This document shows, piece by piece, positions 1 through 13,885 of a stretch of 64,000 nucleotides of DNA (its first letter is position 1; the number at the start of each line of letters is the position of its first letter). This DNA is from Lasiodiplodia sp. COLG20. Its lineage: Eukaryota; Ascomycota; Dothideomycetes; Botryosphaeriales; Botryosphaeriaceae. The notes below the pieces were generated by a model. It was not told the DNA's origin. It did no database searches and saw nothing but the letters and a program-made list of their open reading frames with translations. The DNA lies in assembly GCA_009801085.1 (NCBI GenBank), contig VNWV01000001.1, positions 4,650,001-4,714,000 on the forward strand, read 5' to 3'. The translations under genes and the position numbers were made by a program.

Positions 1-2689
1 TCCACAGTGCCACGTCGAGGCACCACACCTGTCGTACCAACTTCTCTCCCGCCCCCGGACTGAAACGCGCAAACACCACACCGCTCCGGTAGATCTCCCT
101 TGTGCTGTCGAGGACAATTGCTGATCTGGCTCGCTGCGCTCCCTGCCTCCCTCCCGAACGCCCCCGCGGTGCCGTGCACAAGTGGAGGCCAAGCTGCATA
201 ACTGCTTCCCCTGGTGCGAGCATCGTGAGCTGCCAACGCACAGGTTCCCGTCGCGGCGATGCGCGCTTCCCGAGCGAAAAAATAAAAAGGAGAGGCGCAA
301 AATCAACCCACCTGACGACGGCCCAGGCCGCTGCGCTGGCGAGCCCGAACCATCAATCAAACAAAAAACCCAGAGCGGGCGGGCCCTCATTAAAGCAGCA
401 AAAGAAAGTTGGGGAAATGAGCTTGGCGCTGACAGAGTTGAGGCTCAAGTCGCCCGCTCCGCCGGCTGGCCCGTGACAGGCTCGCGACGGATGCTTGCTT
501 GGGCGGCGCTGTGGTTAAAAAAAGGTGCCCGAAAAAGAGAACGCTCTGGAGTGGTTCGGCTCGTTAGATCGCGTCGCGAGATCAGGTACGCGCGATGCTA
601 CAGAGACATGCGCCAGCACAGCGCCCGAGCGGTGAGCTGAATCCACTCGCTGCCGCGCTCGCTTTCGTTTCGTTCGTCGCCCTACGCAAGGGCAGCGAGT
701 GTTGCGCGCCAGCCACAGTTCCAACAAAGGGGCCATCCGCCGACTCGTCGCCTTGTAGCCTTGGAGGCTTACAGGTTGCATCGTGACCGTGATGCTATAG
801 GCAGTCAGCCAGCGGGGACGGAACCGAGGGCGCAGCGAAGCGAATCCGCGGCGAGGGAGACGGGGTAACCGACTGAAGGGGCTGTGCGACTCGGGCGCTG
901 CAAAAGGTGCTTACTACGGGCTTCTTGTACGCAGGGCAGAGGGCAGAGCGCAGCAGCACCTCACCGCATGGCCATTCCCCAGTGCTATTGCGTGCATATG
1001 CGGAGAACCGTCGCACGAACAGGCACCGCGGTGCCCAAATTTGGACGCAAAGGGTTGCAGCGCGTGGTCAAGCCTGCGCTCGCTCGCTTCTGGAAAGGCT
1101 GTCAGTCACTGCGTGCAGCCGCAATTAATCATCGATGACGGGTGCCCGCCCTGACAAACACCGCATTGCTCAAACAGGCGCTTGCTCACAACCCTATTTG
1201 TGGGCGCACGTCGCTTTTTGTCAGCAGAGGGCTGGGGTTGGTGCATGTGTAAGCCAGCCCTACGAGCCGGCAATGTGGTCATCATCCTGGAGTTACTGTG
1301 ATAAGCCCGCCCGTTCGCGCCCGGGCCATGACGCAGTCGGCTCGCAAATAACTAATCGCGAGCATCACCATGGCTCATAGATCGCGTGCGCGCGTGCGGC
1401 CCGCCGCGGCGGAGTGCGCGACTGCGGCATGCGGAACGGGCAGCAGCTCATTTATTGGCAATGCGAGGTACGAGTTGCGGGCAGAGCAGAGCCCTTGGTC
1501 GTACGAAGCGCCAAGCACAGGCCGATCGACCGCGGGGCGGCAGTCCTCGGGCTCGCGTTTTGCGCCGGAAGAGGGAGCAGCCGCGACAGAAGCGACTCCG
1601 GCAGCCGACGACGTGAACCTTCCGGATGATCGGCCTGGCCCCAGGCAGCAAGTGCTGCCCAGCCTAACTCCGAGATCCATCGTCCGGCATCCCTGAGCGA
1701 TCAGAGTGACTCAACGACGGTGACGGATGATGAGCATGGCGTGCCGGTGAGCCGCAGTTCGACGCTGGCTGGCGCTGCGACCCTGCGGCCGGCGAACGCA
1801 ACGCACCGACGGAACTTGGCGCGGCCGACTGGACACAAGCTGCTTGGCAGGGCACCTGGTGCCTGGAGAAAGGGCGGAGGAATGCGCTGGGCTGTGGCTT
1901 GCGAGCGAGCTGACAAACTAGGCGCCAACCCTGCCGCTCATCTAAAGGCCTGCGCAAGGAGGCACGAGGGCACGGAGTTCGCGGCGGACGCCGCCCAAAC
2001 GCGCCGTGTCGCCAGCAGATTGCGGCAGTCGAGATGAGTGGCCCGTGGGCGCTGTTTGGGCGCGGCTGTTTTGTTTCCTGCTGAAACAGCTTGCGGCGGG
2101 CGCGCGGAGCGTTTGCAGAGAATCTTTCCGAGCAGTGCGCTGGCGTCTCGGGCGACGAGCGGTCGACTAGCCGGGTTGCGGCCGAGGGCGGGCGGGCAGC
2201 GCGGGCACCACATGCGCGAGCCGGGGTGTTGTGTAAGCCGACGATCTGCGCATTGAGGGCACTTGCATGGATGGGGCGGCCTTTACAGCTCGGGCCCGGA
2301 GACAATCATCAGCCTCGCGGCGGTGAGCACGCACGCACGACGGTAACGCCGGGGTCATCTACGCTGTTTAGGAATCTGAGGCATGGCATAAGTATACCGC
2401 CAGACCCGCCCCTCTGTCCACCAGACACCACAACACTTCCACACGTCGACTTCGACAACAAGCAAGACGATCGTCACCACGGCACGCTCTCCGCATCGCT
2501 TCGCTACGCTGCGCCCACGCCTATTACGCAACGCACACCCTTGCCTCCTCGGCCCTTCTTCCCGCCTGCTCACCGCCCGCGGTCTGCACCCCCATACGTA
2601 GGTTCCAGTCATAGCTGCTCCGAGTTTCGCGCTTTTATTGACTCACCCCTCTAGGCACACTGCACTATTTCACATTAAAGGCCCTCACC
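1..2689. other. GC-rich region without a recognisable gene
   Basis: Many short overlapping open frames occur on both strands, as expected from high GC content, but none has a recognisable domain, a convincing splice structure or a conserved motif. I saw no tRNA, 5S rRNA or transposon signature. The last few hundred bases, with C/T- and A/C-rich runs just before 2690, are the likely promoter and 5' UTR of the next gene. Confidence 0.5.
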
Positions 2690-3517
2690 ATGCCTTCGCA
2701 TCTACGACTCCAATCAAACTTCGAGCCCTTTTCGGCTGAGACCACCCGCTCCTACTTCCCCACTGCCGCCCCGCCGGCCAAGAAGCAGAAGATGTCTCTC
2801 TCGCAAACCTACTACATCGCCGCCTCGGCCCGCACCAAGCTCACCCACGAGGCCCAGAAGAGCGACCACGACCTGAGGCTGCTCGTCGGGCACGCCAACC
2901 TTCTTGACTCCCTGATGCTCGAGCTCGCCGACGCTGAGCGCGAGCAGGAGGCCTGGTTCAACAAGACCGTCAACAAGGCCGCCCGTGCCGAGAGGCACAT
3001 CCAGTGGGCCGACACCATTGACGAGGAGGTCATGGAGGATGACGACGAGGAGGAGGACGACGACGACTTCATCTCCGACAGCGAATCCGACTCCGACTAC
3101 GACGAGGACTCCGAGGACTTCGACATGATCCCTCCGCTCAGGCGGATTCCCTCGCCGCCGGTGCGCATCACTACTACCGAGCTCGACGATGATGAGGATG
3201 ACGACGAGGAGGATGACGAGGAGTACTACGAGGACGAGGAGTTCGACGACGAGCACGCACTTGTTCGCTCGCCATCGCAACAAACGCCGCCTGAGCTCGT
3301 TCACGAAGAGGACTCAGATTCAGACGACGACGCAACGCCCACAACACCGCCTCAGCCTACTCTCGAGTACAGCGAGAAGGAGAGGCAAGCCATCGCAACA
3401 ACAGCATATCTCGAAAGCAAGGAGGCACAATTACAAGCCACACCCGATCAAGCAGCCTACCTACCCAAAGGCTACTTCCTCGAACAACGCAACGCACCGC
3501 TCATAACATCGTATTGA
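2690..3517 (+). CDS. Acidic conserved fungal protein of unknown function
   Basis: Single-exon gene of 275 residues. The N-terminal part has a basic KKQK patch (residues 31-34) followed by the segment SLSQTYYIAASARTKL (about 36-51) and the strongly fungal-looking block DHDLRLLVGHANLLDSLMLE (59-78), which I recall from uncharacterised Pezizomycotina proteins. After it come three very acidic stretches (about 110-147, 165-188 and 206-213) dominated by Asp, Glu and Ser. A second Met at residue 35 could be an alternative start because the conserved part begins there; I chose residue 1 because its ATG follows a CACC context and the reading frame is coding-like throughout. The acidic tail and basic patch would suit a nuclear or chromatin-associated protein, but that is inference. 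No enzymatic motif is visible. Confidence 0.8.
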   Translation: MPSHLRLQSNFEPFSAETTRSYFPTAAPPAKKQKMSLSQTYYIAASARTKLTHEAQKSDHDLRLLVGHANLLDSLMLELADAEREQEAWFNKTVNKAARAERHIQWADTIDEEVMEDDDEEEDDDDFISDSESDSDYDEDSEDFDMIPPLRRIPSPPVRITTTELDDDEDDDEEDDEEYYEDEEFDDEHALVRSPSQQTPPELVHEEDSDSDDDATPTTPPQPTLEYSEKERQAIATTAYLESKEAQLQATPDQAAYLPKGYFLEQRNAPLITSY

Positions 3518-6500
3518 GCGATCCGAAATGTCTCCTGTCTCCTTCTTGTATCTGTTTATGGCCTCATGAGCGAAGCGAATCATCATCAGCATGGAGTTTG
3601 GGCGTTCTTCACTTGATACCTATTTTCCTTTTCTTACGAAGCATTTTCACTTGGCTGGGGATATCTAGAAATGCGCGACGATGCATTCCGCGCAGGGTCA
3701 TGTTCACACTCTCCTAAATCTTTTACGCACGGGTTCGCTTTCGCAGCTCAGCGGTTCTCCCTCCTGCTAGACAGTCGACGGTCGAGACCCAGCTCGCAGC
3801 AGCAAGTTAGCTAGCAACAAATCCCCACCCCTACCTACAAACAATTGAAACAAACAATCACACGAAACCAAACCAATGACCACCTGTGAAGTTGCCATGT
3901 CTCATCGTGAAATGCATCGCATCGTATCGCAGCTTATTCCCCTTTTCGACCAAGGCAGGGTCGTACAGATCAGGCAAGCATGTGATGGGCCCTGCCTGCA
4001 GCTGCCAGCGCAGCTGACTACTGCGAAAAAGGGCCTGCCCCACGCACCCTGCAGCAACCGCGCAAAGAAGAGAGCAGAAGCGCGTAAGCCGCTGGGTCTG
4101 CACATTCCGAAACGGAAGCGGCGGGGTGGGCAAGAGACCAGCTGACCAACAAATCCCACTCATCTGCGATTTTTCCCTGCCTACCCACGATGCGAACGGC
4201 GTTTCTCGCGCCTTCGCGCGTTTACTCGTGCCCACCCTATCCTCGCACGAGTGAACACCGGACCGACGCCACGCCCCCGCTTCGGCTGCCTGCCTGTCCG
4301 TCTGCTTTGCCTTGCCTTCTTTGCCTGCTTGCCTTGGCCGCACTTGCCGACCGGCACGCCGACGGTCACCGAGAGGGATACTATGCTGGCTCTCCTCTCT
4401 TCACCGTTCCCCCATCCTTCAGAAACCCGGCGGGCCCCGGTCCATTCCGTCGCGCGGCAAGCCCGCGTTAGCTGGTCGGCAGGATTCCACACCGGTGCCA
4501 TCAATCTGCATGTCGATGCGGGCGGGTGAATCATCAAACCCCGATGCCTTATTCCCACATACCGCTTTCTGCTGAAATTGCTAATAATCCAGCCTCGGAA
4601 GACGACGGCTCGGCCACGCAAAATAGGCACCGAAAGTTCGGACGCTTTCTATTCGATAGATCGTGAGCCGGAACCTTCCACGGACACGACAGACGAGTCG
4701 TTTTGGTTCTGACTGTCTCGCCTGCAGGGGGCCCAGGCCTGTCCATGATGATGAGATGTGTTGGTGCATTGCGAGAGACAGGTCGGATTACAAAACCATT
4801 GCAGCCACGATCATTTAGAACATTCACGAGGTACTTCCAGGTCATTCGCTGGCTTACGTCTTTGTCTGTCTCGCTAAGACTAGGCGTCTGCGTTGTCTTT
4901 CCTTGGGCCCCTTTACGCGTTGTTCCCCCATCTCCCCTGCCGACATCGGCCGGCACGGGGCGGGCTCGGGAATGCGAATGCGCCAAAAACTCTCAGATGT
5001 GGTTGACTATGCAGAGTGACGATGAGAGAGACTTTTTTCTTCTTCTCACTGCATCTGAATTTTTCGGATCACGATACAAGATCCGGTCGGGCTCCCGTCG
5101 GCAAGGTTAATAATAACACCTCGGTCCAGTGTCTCCGCAGATAAGTGATCTGGCACCATGGTGGGTACTCATCACAATTTTTCCTTTGCCCGCGGCGTGA
5201 TCGCTCGCCTCGTCATGATGTGAAACTCCACACAAATAAATTTTGAAGCAGGGTGCGAAGCGGACAAGAGGAAGATCCTGTTCGCTAGCGCCGCGGCGTT
5301 TAGAGACGGGCATAAGGTGATGTAGCTTTGTTTGAAGCGGAGGTGGAGGAACCTTGAATGTTCAATACCGACGGAGCTTAACGGCGGAGTTAAGGCTTCG
5401 GATAGGTGCCTAGACGTCCAAAACACCAGCGAATCCCATCGTGACTGTACCAGCGCCCTGTGAGTACATGGCAAGCACAAAGAAACTAGAGGCGGGCCAG
5501 CCTTTCCTCGCTTGCAAGCCCGTCGTTTGGACTCTGACGAGCGGCTCGCCGTCCTTCCTGTTCAAGCACTGGTTTCAATGCGAGGCAGAATGGAGCCTTT
5601 CTCCTTCTCGCCTTGCGCTCCGTCTCACCATCTCCGCTTTCAACAGCAGCTACATACGGAAATATCATGCCATGGGCCGACTGACTGACTGACTCTTCAT
5701 AGCCGAAGCGCCAGACGCGACTAACGTCGTTTCGCGTCTATGTCGCCTTCCTACCCGCCAAGCTGCTGCAAGTCAACAAAACTACTGCAGGGCCTCCTCC
5801 AGAGGGCCCATAATTATTTTTTTTTCCGTCCTCACCATCTGCCATTTCTCCGGCGCTTATTGGGTAGCAGGCTCCGCCTGCATTGAAGAAACAAAGATTA
5901 TTTCCGGCGCTTCTCTACTCCGCCGAGGTTGGGGTAGGATTGCTCATCAAAGAAAAAAATGAAGCGTGCTAGGTAGGTAGGTGATTTGCAGCTAAAGCAG
6001 ATAGGCCGACGGGCTTCCGGCACTTGACATGTCCCGGGGCGGATGAGGGTCGTGCACAGAAGACCCTTTTGCTCTGCAGAAATTGAGCCAGAGTGTGCCG
6101 GGACTCGGAGCGTCTTGCTGTCCGCTTCGCCAAGCCACACAAGATCAGACTTTGAATACGGATAAGTTTGCGTGTGGCGGATATTATATCATCGCGGCAG
6201 TGGAGATCCCATGTTACCTCCGGACAATCACCGGCCGCCGTCCGCAGGCGACTCGCAATGATATGCGGTGCATCGTGTTGATGAAAAAACAAGCGACTGA
6301 ATAATGGGGAGGTGATCGCTGACACACTGAGCCCTCCCCTCCATCGCGGTTGATGACACAGTGACACTCATCCGTGGTACGGCATGCGGGAAACGAATGG
6401 AGAGCGACGAAATTCCATTCGCAAATTGTTACACTGGACCAGCCCTAGCGCTGCCGGCTCGGATCTGGGGGAGCGGAACCAGGGCTGGCACGCTCGCACT

Positions 6501-9500
6501 AGCGGTCGAGTAACGGAACGCGCTCGCTCTCTCTTCTCGCCCGGCCGGATGGCCGAACGCCCGAACAGGCCGAGCGAAGCCCACTCGTACCTTATTCGTG
6601 AACCCTGGATCTCCGCGGCAGAAAAACGCCACAGTGCCATCATACATCATGTCCGCATCGAGCTGCAAAGTGCGCCCATCCGCGTGCGTCCGAGTCAAAA
6701 GTAGTAACGATGATGAAAAGAGGGAGCTTTTTTTTTCTTTGCTTTTCGGGCCACGACTCAAGGTCTCGACCGCAGATACGTCATCGCAGACGTACTCCAA
6801 GCCCGTCTCGCAAGCGGGATCTACTGCGAATCGCGGTCGTCATCCTGTTTGAGGTTTGCAAGTTTTTCACGACGCCTCCGGGGTCGCTGACAGAGGCACA
6901 CCAAGGCAGGACGAGGGCATGTCGCAATTGTGCGACGCGGCTGGCTGGGCAACAGGCCGGAGCAGCCAACGAGACGGGAACAACAGCACAGCGCGGGCGA
7001 AGGAAAAAGTTGGCAGAAGTAAAGGCAGGTACAGCGAGCCAGCTGTGACGATCGCCTGCAGGCATGCTGTCGTTTTTCGCTCCGTCTCGCGTCTGCCTGG
7101 GACGACAAATCATTACTGCCGGCAGAAAAACGCTATCTGATTGGTGCAGCGGCGCAGGCATCCAAACCAGGCAGATGACAAAACCCAGCAAGCCCTGAAC
7201 CCGCACTGCCGCAGTCGGCCGCGCAATATAGCTGTTGGGAAGGAAAAAACTGCGCCTTGCCCTCTGATCGATCCCATGCGTGTCGCGGCACACAGTTGAT
7301 GGCTGGGCAAAAAATTCCTGCATTGGCTTGAAACAGACCGACTCACTCGCATAGCGATGACTCCCGCACGTGAACCGTGGATAGCTGGCACGTTAGTGTC
7401 GTTCTCGACCGGCTTCGGGTCTTTGTCGACTCGCCGGCTCGGCCAGCGCGGCAAAGGCTATCTGCTGCTGTCGCAATCTCCGCCTACTGCGGCTAAGCTC
7501 ACCGGTGGGAAGCCTCATTTCATCGAGGCGGGGCGGGCGTTCGAGGCGGTGTCGCAATACTCAGTTTACTAGATGTCCTGCAGTAGTTCCACGTTGGTCG
7601 TCCTCAGAATAGGTGGTCTTCCTGCCAATCACGGCGGGTTGCTGTGCCACTCTTCAGGGCTTGCCGTGGCGGGTTGCCCAAAAGAGGGGCTACCGGAAGG
7701 GGAAGCAGGGTTAGCGCGGGGGGAGGCCAAGCGTGTGGCACCTTGCGGTGTGTGTGGTGAGCGAAGACGATGGGGAGGCTTGCGCTTTGTGGGGTGGGGT
7801 GGTCCGTGCTGCGGGGCAGGCAGCCTCGCCGCGGTTGTGTTGAACGGTGATTGGGCAGAGATTTGGGACGTGGAGGGGTAGCTCTGCTAGCTACAGTGCC
7901 TTGAGCCTCAGGTGATGGGGGATGAGGGGCTGGGGGCCGATCGGTGGTTTGCTGATAGCTAGTAATATGCACCATGGGTGGTTGGGGAGGACGGAACTGC
8001 TCTGTGGGGAGGATCAGAGGCGGGATGTGGCAAGTGATGGTGTTGAGGCAGCTCAGCTGGCCGCTTTGGGGTATTGCAACGCTCCGATGAGGGCCGGCCG
8101 GCCGGCGGTTGGGGTGCTCGAGACGCCGCCGTCGGCGCGGGAGAGCAGCGGAAAAGCAGCAAAAGGATGGCCCGAGGCGGACGCTTGTGCATGCCGTGCA
8201 TGATCTCTGCTACAGCGGGAACTGCGCGTGAGTGCTGCGCTTGGGTCTTGGGTTCCTGCGGTGTCGGGTGTGTACGGAGATTGAGGCTGGTCACGCCCTC
8301 GTCCGGAATGTCTGTCCCTCCGCATCGGCGGACCACGGGACCTCGACAGCGGAATATGGCTGCCTTGCGCATTACGCGCTGCGGAACGCGCGGAGGAGGG
8401 GCTCAGCATCACCGCCGACGTCTGCCTCGCTGGCCACCTATGCTCGGCGCAACGCCGTCGGCGCCGTGCGTGCGGCGGCCGCGGATGCCGCGACACCTGC
8501 AGCAGTCGAGACGAGATGATGCATGCGAGACGGGACCTGAACGACGCGCGACACGGGCTGACGCGGACGCGGGTTGCGCTGCATTCCGCGCGCCTCCACG
8601 CGCCTCTCTCCCGGCCAGCTGACCGTCATCCAGATTCTTCACTGCATCTTGATCAGAAATGTTCAATGCCCGCAGGCTCTGAGGTAGCTACGTCCACAAG
8701 ACATCATCATCCGCGGAACTCCTACCTTCGCTATCGCCAGCCGTGAGTCGAACAGACGCCTCTTGCTGGGCACACCTCATGATCACCTTGTACTGAATCA
8801 GTGCATCGATAAGGACAGTCTCGCCTCCTGGCCACGGTGCGATGTCCGTCAACACCGCCCGATTTTGTCTTCGCGAGATCCCCCTGGGCTTCTGCGATGA
8901 CCTGTGACTGCTGTTTTCCTTTTGGCTCTGCGTAATGGTGCATTAGAGGGTGCGAGTGTGCCAGGTTTATTTCCTTTTCAGAACCTTGCTTCTTCCGTCC
9001 TGCTCAGCATGTTCCTTGTGCAACACGCGAGAGACTGTGGCTAAACGTCACAACCACGCGAGAGTTGGCCACTGTGGCGTTGGTGGTTTCCTTCATCCGC
9101 CAGAGAAGGTCTCTCCGCACGGGATTCCTTTTCGTGGGGTGCATGTCGGGAAAAGGTCGCCAGACTTACCCCATCCCCCCAGAACAAGGAAGATCTGCCC
9201 ACCAGGACGTCGTCTACATCTCTACATTTCACATGCCGCCCCGGCCTTTCTCCCTACTCGCGCCATCGCTGACCGCCATCTTCAATATTCTCGCCGAAGC
9301 TATGCTTAATGCCACGAGGCAATCCACGCTACGCACGCCAGACATATTATCCGCCGGCCATAGTTCGCGCTACTGCGCGTCGCCTCCCGCCTCTCCTAAC
9401 GTTTTCCTCCCTCCGTCAATCTTGCCTCCAAGAGCCGTTCCTACAGCACTTGGCACAGCGTTGCAACAAGCTTCCCACGGACACTCTGCTTAGCACGCGG

Positions 9501-11400
9501 GATTGAACGAGAGGTTCGAAGCAGCGGTCTGTGCGGCATCCCGTTCGTTGCGCCACAACGTGGTCGCCAAATCTAAACTCTCCGTCTACCGGCCCAACTA
9601 TGGCACTAAAGAACGCGCTGGATCCCCAGGCCGGCCCATGGCCAGTCATGAACGGTGAGTAACAAACTATTGGCCGCACTGTGCAGCCGTTCGGTCTGTC
9701 TCCGAATGAGGCTTGCAAGCGCCAGGCGTTGGGCCGCATTCCATCTCTCGCTTCAAAATTCTCCCTTGCCATCTGGTGCTGGGCACCTACGGATCCTGAT
9801 CCTCGCGCTGAAATAGGTAGTATGGCGGAGTTGATTGCCCGTAATCTTCGCTTGTCGAAGTAGGGCGACGGGCGAAAAATAGGGCTGGCTGCCCAATCAC
9901 ATCGACCCCGGCTTGTCAACGCTGCTTAATTCGAGACGGCAAATGGCTCTTGGGCTTCGCTGGCACGCCTTACCCCGCGGCGCTCTTGTTGGCCAGTGGT
10001 CGATGCGGGATCGTCAGGCACCGTCAGGGACGACCCCGACCTCATTCAGGGGGGGATAGCAAGGGACTACCTACTCGAGACAACCGTTGTCGTCTTTTTT
10101 GAGGTCGGCTGGCTATCGTTGCATGCCGCTGTCAACAGCCCCGCCTACGTCATTTCTTCAGATTCTGACCCGCTCGACATTTCGCCCTGCTTTTCGTCGT
10201 CTCATGCGGGGCGAACGTCTCCATCTCCTCTGCTCACAAGGTCCCGACAAGCTACTCAGACACTCCGTATTCCTGCAGCAGACCCGTCCGCCGAAACTCG
10301 GAAAGGAAAAGCGCCGAGAGCAACCCGTTCACAAGCCAGGAGAAAGGGAAAAAAAAAGAAGGAACTCCACCAGCAACCAACTCATCAGCCCCACTCATGC
10401 ATGTGAAAAAATCAAGATTCTGCACTGCACGAACACCCGTATCTTTCGCTGCCCGTCTTATCCACGGCGCACGAGCACACGCGGGTAACGGGAGAAGACG
10501 GCGTGTGCGTGGTGGGTTTACCGGTCAAAAGTGACACAGACCGCCATTTCGTACGTGCTTGGCTTGCACTGACGAGCACATCTCCACCCACAACACCCAC
10601 ATCCACAACCCCACATGCATACGCCCCACCCGCGCTAGAGTCTTTGGAACTGACCGGCGGGTGGACGTGTTCTCGAAACGCAGAATTTTCCTTCTGGAAG
10701 CCTTCCACGCCTTCCAGACGGCTTCCATGCCAGGTTTCTGTCGTTCCACCCTCGTATCTTGGATCTTGGATGTGATGAGGTTCCTGAGGCTCTGCCCATG
10801 GCTCGGCTGAACCCGAAATCTGCTTATGCACGACAGACTGGCTGTCTGGCAGGACGCTTTGGCCAAAGCCAGCCTTTTGGCTGCCCGTGGCTGCCGCCGG
10901 CCTGCCGCCATTGCCGCCCCCGGTGTCCGTTGCCGGTGCTACGTGGTGTGGTTGGTCGTGGCAGGCTGGGGTGGTGGGTGGATGGGCAGATTGGTGGTGA
11001 CGTTGGTGGGCAAGGCGTCCCTCTACTGTTGGTGGTGGCTGAGGATGGCTGCGTATGTCAGCGGATAGGTGTGGCAGGGCCGTGCCAGGTCGTTGAAGGA
11101 GTGGTGTCTGTGGCTGTGAATGGCTGTGCTGCTTCCGCGTATCCACACCACGCGTGACAGCGACCGGCTTCTCATTTGTTTTCAGAGTTACCTTTCTCGC
11201 AGGATCTAGCTTTGCAACAATGCTTATTCGCACCACTGCCGACTTCGGGCGGAATGACAGCTCACAGCTCACACTGTGCTTGTGTTGTGCTCGTTATCCT
11301 TGGACCTCACCGTGTGCTCCTCGATAGTGCACCCAGCCCGGCACCGAGATATCCACGAATACTTATCTAATGTGTCGTACCACATCTGATGATACTCGTC
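3518..11400. other. Long GC-rich gene-free stretch
   Basis: Nearly 8 kb in which I found no recognisable gene on either strand. Open frames of 60-290 codons occur but look like GC-driven noise: they overlap on both strands, are rich in Arg, Pro, Ala and Ser, and show no domains. Small simple-sequence tracts are present, for example GACT repeats near 5680 and TAGG repeats near 5970. Genes made of several very short exons cannot be excluded by eye. Confidence 0.4.
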
Positions 11401-13885
11401 AGTATCAAGAGCTTTCGATGGTCTGACCTCTTAGGGCATTGTTGATGCTGTGTAACATAGTGAAGAGCTGATCGTGAGAGGTCTTGTCCCGGCATGGGTA
11501 GGGAGGCTGCAAATGGCGTTGAAAGCGGACCCCCGAGAACCAGGTAGAAAGCGAAGTCGGATGGAGCTGAAGCACTGAATTAGTTGGAGAACAATCTTCC
11601 GCCTAAATGCGTTTTCAAGCATTCGTTTGGATGCAAACAACAGCTAAATATTGGCCGCGCCGCCGTAGATTGAATCATCTCTCACATGCTCCGATACTAC
11701 TTCTACATTACAATTAGAGTTGGAGAGCACATAAGTGGCCTTTCCGACAGGGTGTGTGTAACAGTTAAGTCGTCATGAGTGAGCTTATGGGCACGAGGAA
11801 GGTTTGGTGCTCTCGCCTTGGACCATGAAACCAGCAATTGTTTTTACGAAGTCGGTAGCGGAGCCCGTCGTGCTTTATTCAAAATGTGTACACCCGCAAA
11901 CGCAAGAGTCACTCGCTGTGAGCTTACTTTAATGTTGCACGTCTTGTCGAGGTACACCAGATATCCTGCACATTATCAGTCATCATTCGACTCCATTACT
12001 GCTCTAAAGCACCTCTAAATTCTGATGAAGATTTTAGAGCGAAAAAGATCATGGATATGATCATGGTTTGCCTTCTTCGTCTAATTTCTTTGTCCAAAAG
12101 AAAAACAAATGTAAAAATAGTAGACGGGTTTTATGGTCCCAATACATGTCTTCTTCCAAAGATGCTCAAATAATAGGAAGAGCCCGAAACAGTGTTCTTC
12201 ACGGATGGCACATGGGACGGATTGTTTTTTAAATCTACTGTATTATATAGATGAGAATCAGCCAGCCAGCGTGATGTCTTGTGATGTAAAGAGTGAAGGT
12301 AGAGATATTTTCGTCTACTTGCAGACGTTCCCTTGATAAGGTAGAAGCAGGGAAGGCTACTTCATGACACTCCTCCACCATGAAACGATCACTTTCGCAC
12401 TTCGTGGTGTCGGTACTAGTAGGAAATAAGCAGTGTGGTATTTACAATGAAACAGACCCCGTGCCTCCACCTTATAGCAGAAAATATACTCACTTATTGA
12501 TGCTAGAGGACACTTAAATGGTCACGGATCATGAAGTTCAGAAAATTGGCACCAGAGCTATTGCCCAGCCGTTGAAGCTGTCGTAAGATTTTATAAAGAT
12601 TCCGCAAATATAACCATGCCAACATTACGGCTCTATTGAAGGAATTTTCTAATACAAGATAAACCCGAGCTTCACTGCGGGTGGAAAGCAAAAGATATCA
12701 AAGTATTTCTCCGCGATCAGAAAAAAGTGGTCATGAGCCAGTTTACGCTCCAGTCATAAATTTGGGGTGCTGCTGCTGCTGATGATTATCACAGGGAATC
12801 GGTGAAAACATTGCTTTTTTTTTTTTTTTTTTTTCAACCCGACGCTCTAGCATCTGGTCTGACTCTTGTACATAGAGTCTTGTGGGCGAAAAACACGAAA
12901 GTAAGGTCCTGGAAACCCGGAAGCATTACAGACACTTGCTCTTGGTAGGAAAGTGGTCTAGTTCAGAGCATCTGGCTCTTGCTTTTAAGCCGTACCTCAG
13001 CGAAACGAGCAACGGACACAGCGCTAGTTACTATATGTCACATGTAATGTTCACCGGGCCCACTGAAAGCTCCGGGGGACCCGCTTGTGACCACATTGGC
13101 TATGCGACCTGCTGCAGCCTGGACTTACGGAGTGAACGGCTAGTATATAAAATGGCTGCCATCGCTACCTTGGTCAAGCGTGGTAGCCAAGCCCCACATA
13201 GGCGGCAGCGGAATGGATCGATGCACGCACTGGGTGGGAGGCTCCCTCTTCCCACACCCATATTTCGTCATTGCAAGGAACAATTGATGCTTGGTTCGCC
13301 GACAGAATTTGCTGATCTGCAGTGCCAAACAATCATGGTGAGATGTATACTTAAAGCACGATAGTGTGGGTTATAATGAGACGTTGCCGTGACTCTCACA
13401 ATTGACACAGCCGGAAGGTTAATATATGACATAAGACCGGCAAAGCCAGAAGTGAAGGGCCTCTTTGTTGCTGCCCCATGGCTGACACCCTCGATGTGCA
13501 ACGAATTGCCTCTCTAGTCCTTTATGAAAAGCGGTAGTTTTCCAAAAGAATGGTACAGGCCGTCGTCACCAGGCATACGATTGGTGCCTCGAACAACATC
13601 CATCATTGAAAGCCATAGCCATGTTCGATTCTTTGGTAAAGTAGTGTATCCCGTGAATCCTCCCCCAAAAATTGAATGACGCCCGACATGCCAGAAGTGC
13701 TGTACACGGCCTTCAATATCCTTTTCACTTGCAGGATGCAGGCCAGCCCATCATCGCCTCCATCTTATAGCGTACAGTATGCACCGTCATCTTGACCTCA
13801 ACCCGCCGCTTTCAGTGCGTCCCGCGAGATTGCACTTGATCATTGACGAGGTTTCCCATTAAATTGTTCTCTGTGATTACGCTTT
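11401..13885. other. AT-enriched non-coding stretch with a T20 tract
   Basis: Base composition becomes AT-richer and stop-dense here. A run of twenty T residues lies at 12815-12834. The longest open frame (near 12882-13364) starts with GTG, has no recognisable domain and is not supported as a gene. The part nearest 13885 is the 3' flank of the TOM6 gene on the minus strand. Confidence 0.4.

Noticed and set aside
5375..5460. Possible 5S rRNA relic (contains CACCAGCGAATCCC)
   Set aside because: Only this short 3' motif matches fungal 5S rRNA; the upstream control region does not align without large gaps and no 5' half is present.
9601..9660. Exon-like start MALKNALDPQAGPWPVMNG followed by GTGAGT
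   Set aside because: No downstream acceptor gives a continuing protein with any recognisable feature; likely chance.
10412..11272. 286-codon minus-strand open frame
   Set aside because: Pro/His/Gln/Ser-rich, no domain, overlapped by plus-strand frames of similar quality in GC-rich DNA; consistent with chance openness.
12882..13364. 160-codon plus-strand frame
   Set aside because: Begins with GTG, no domain, no splice partners and poor codon bias.
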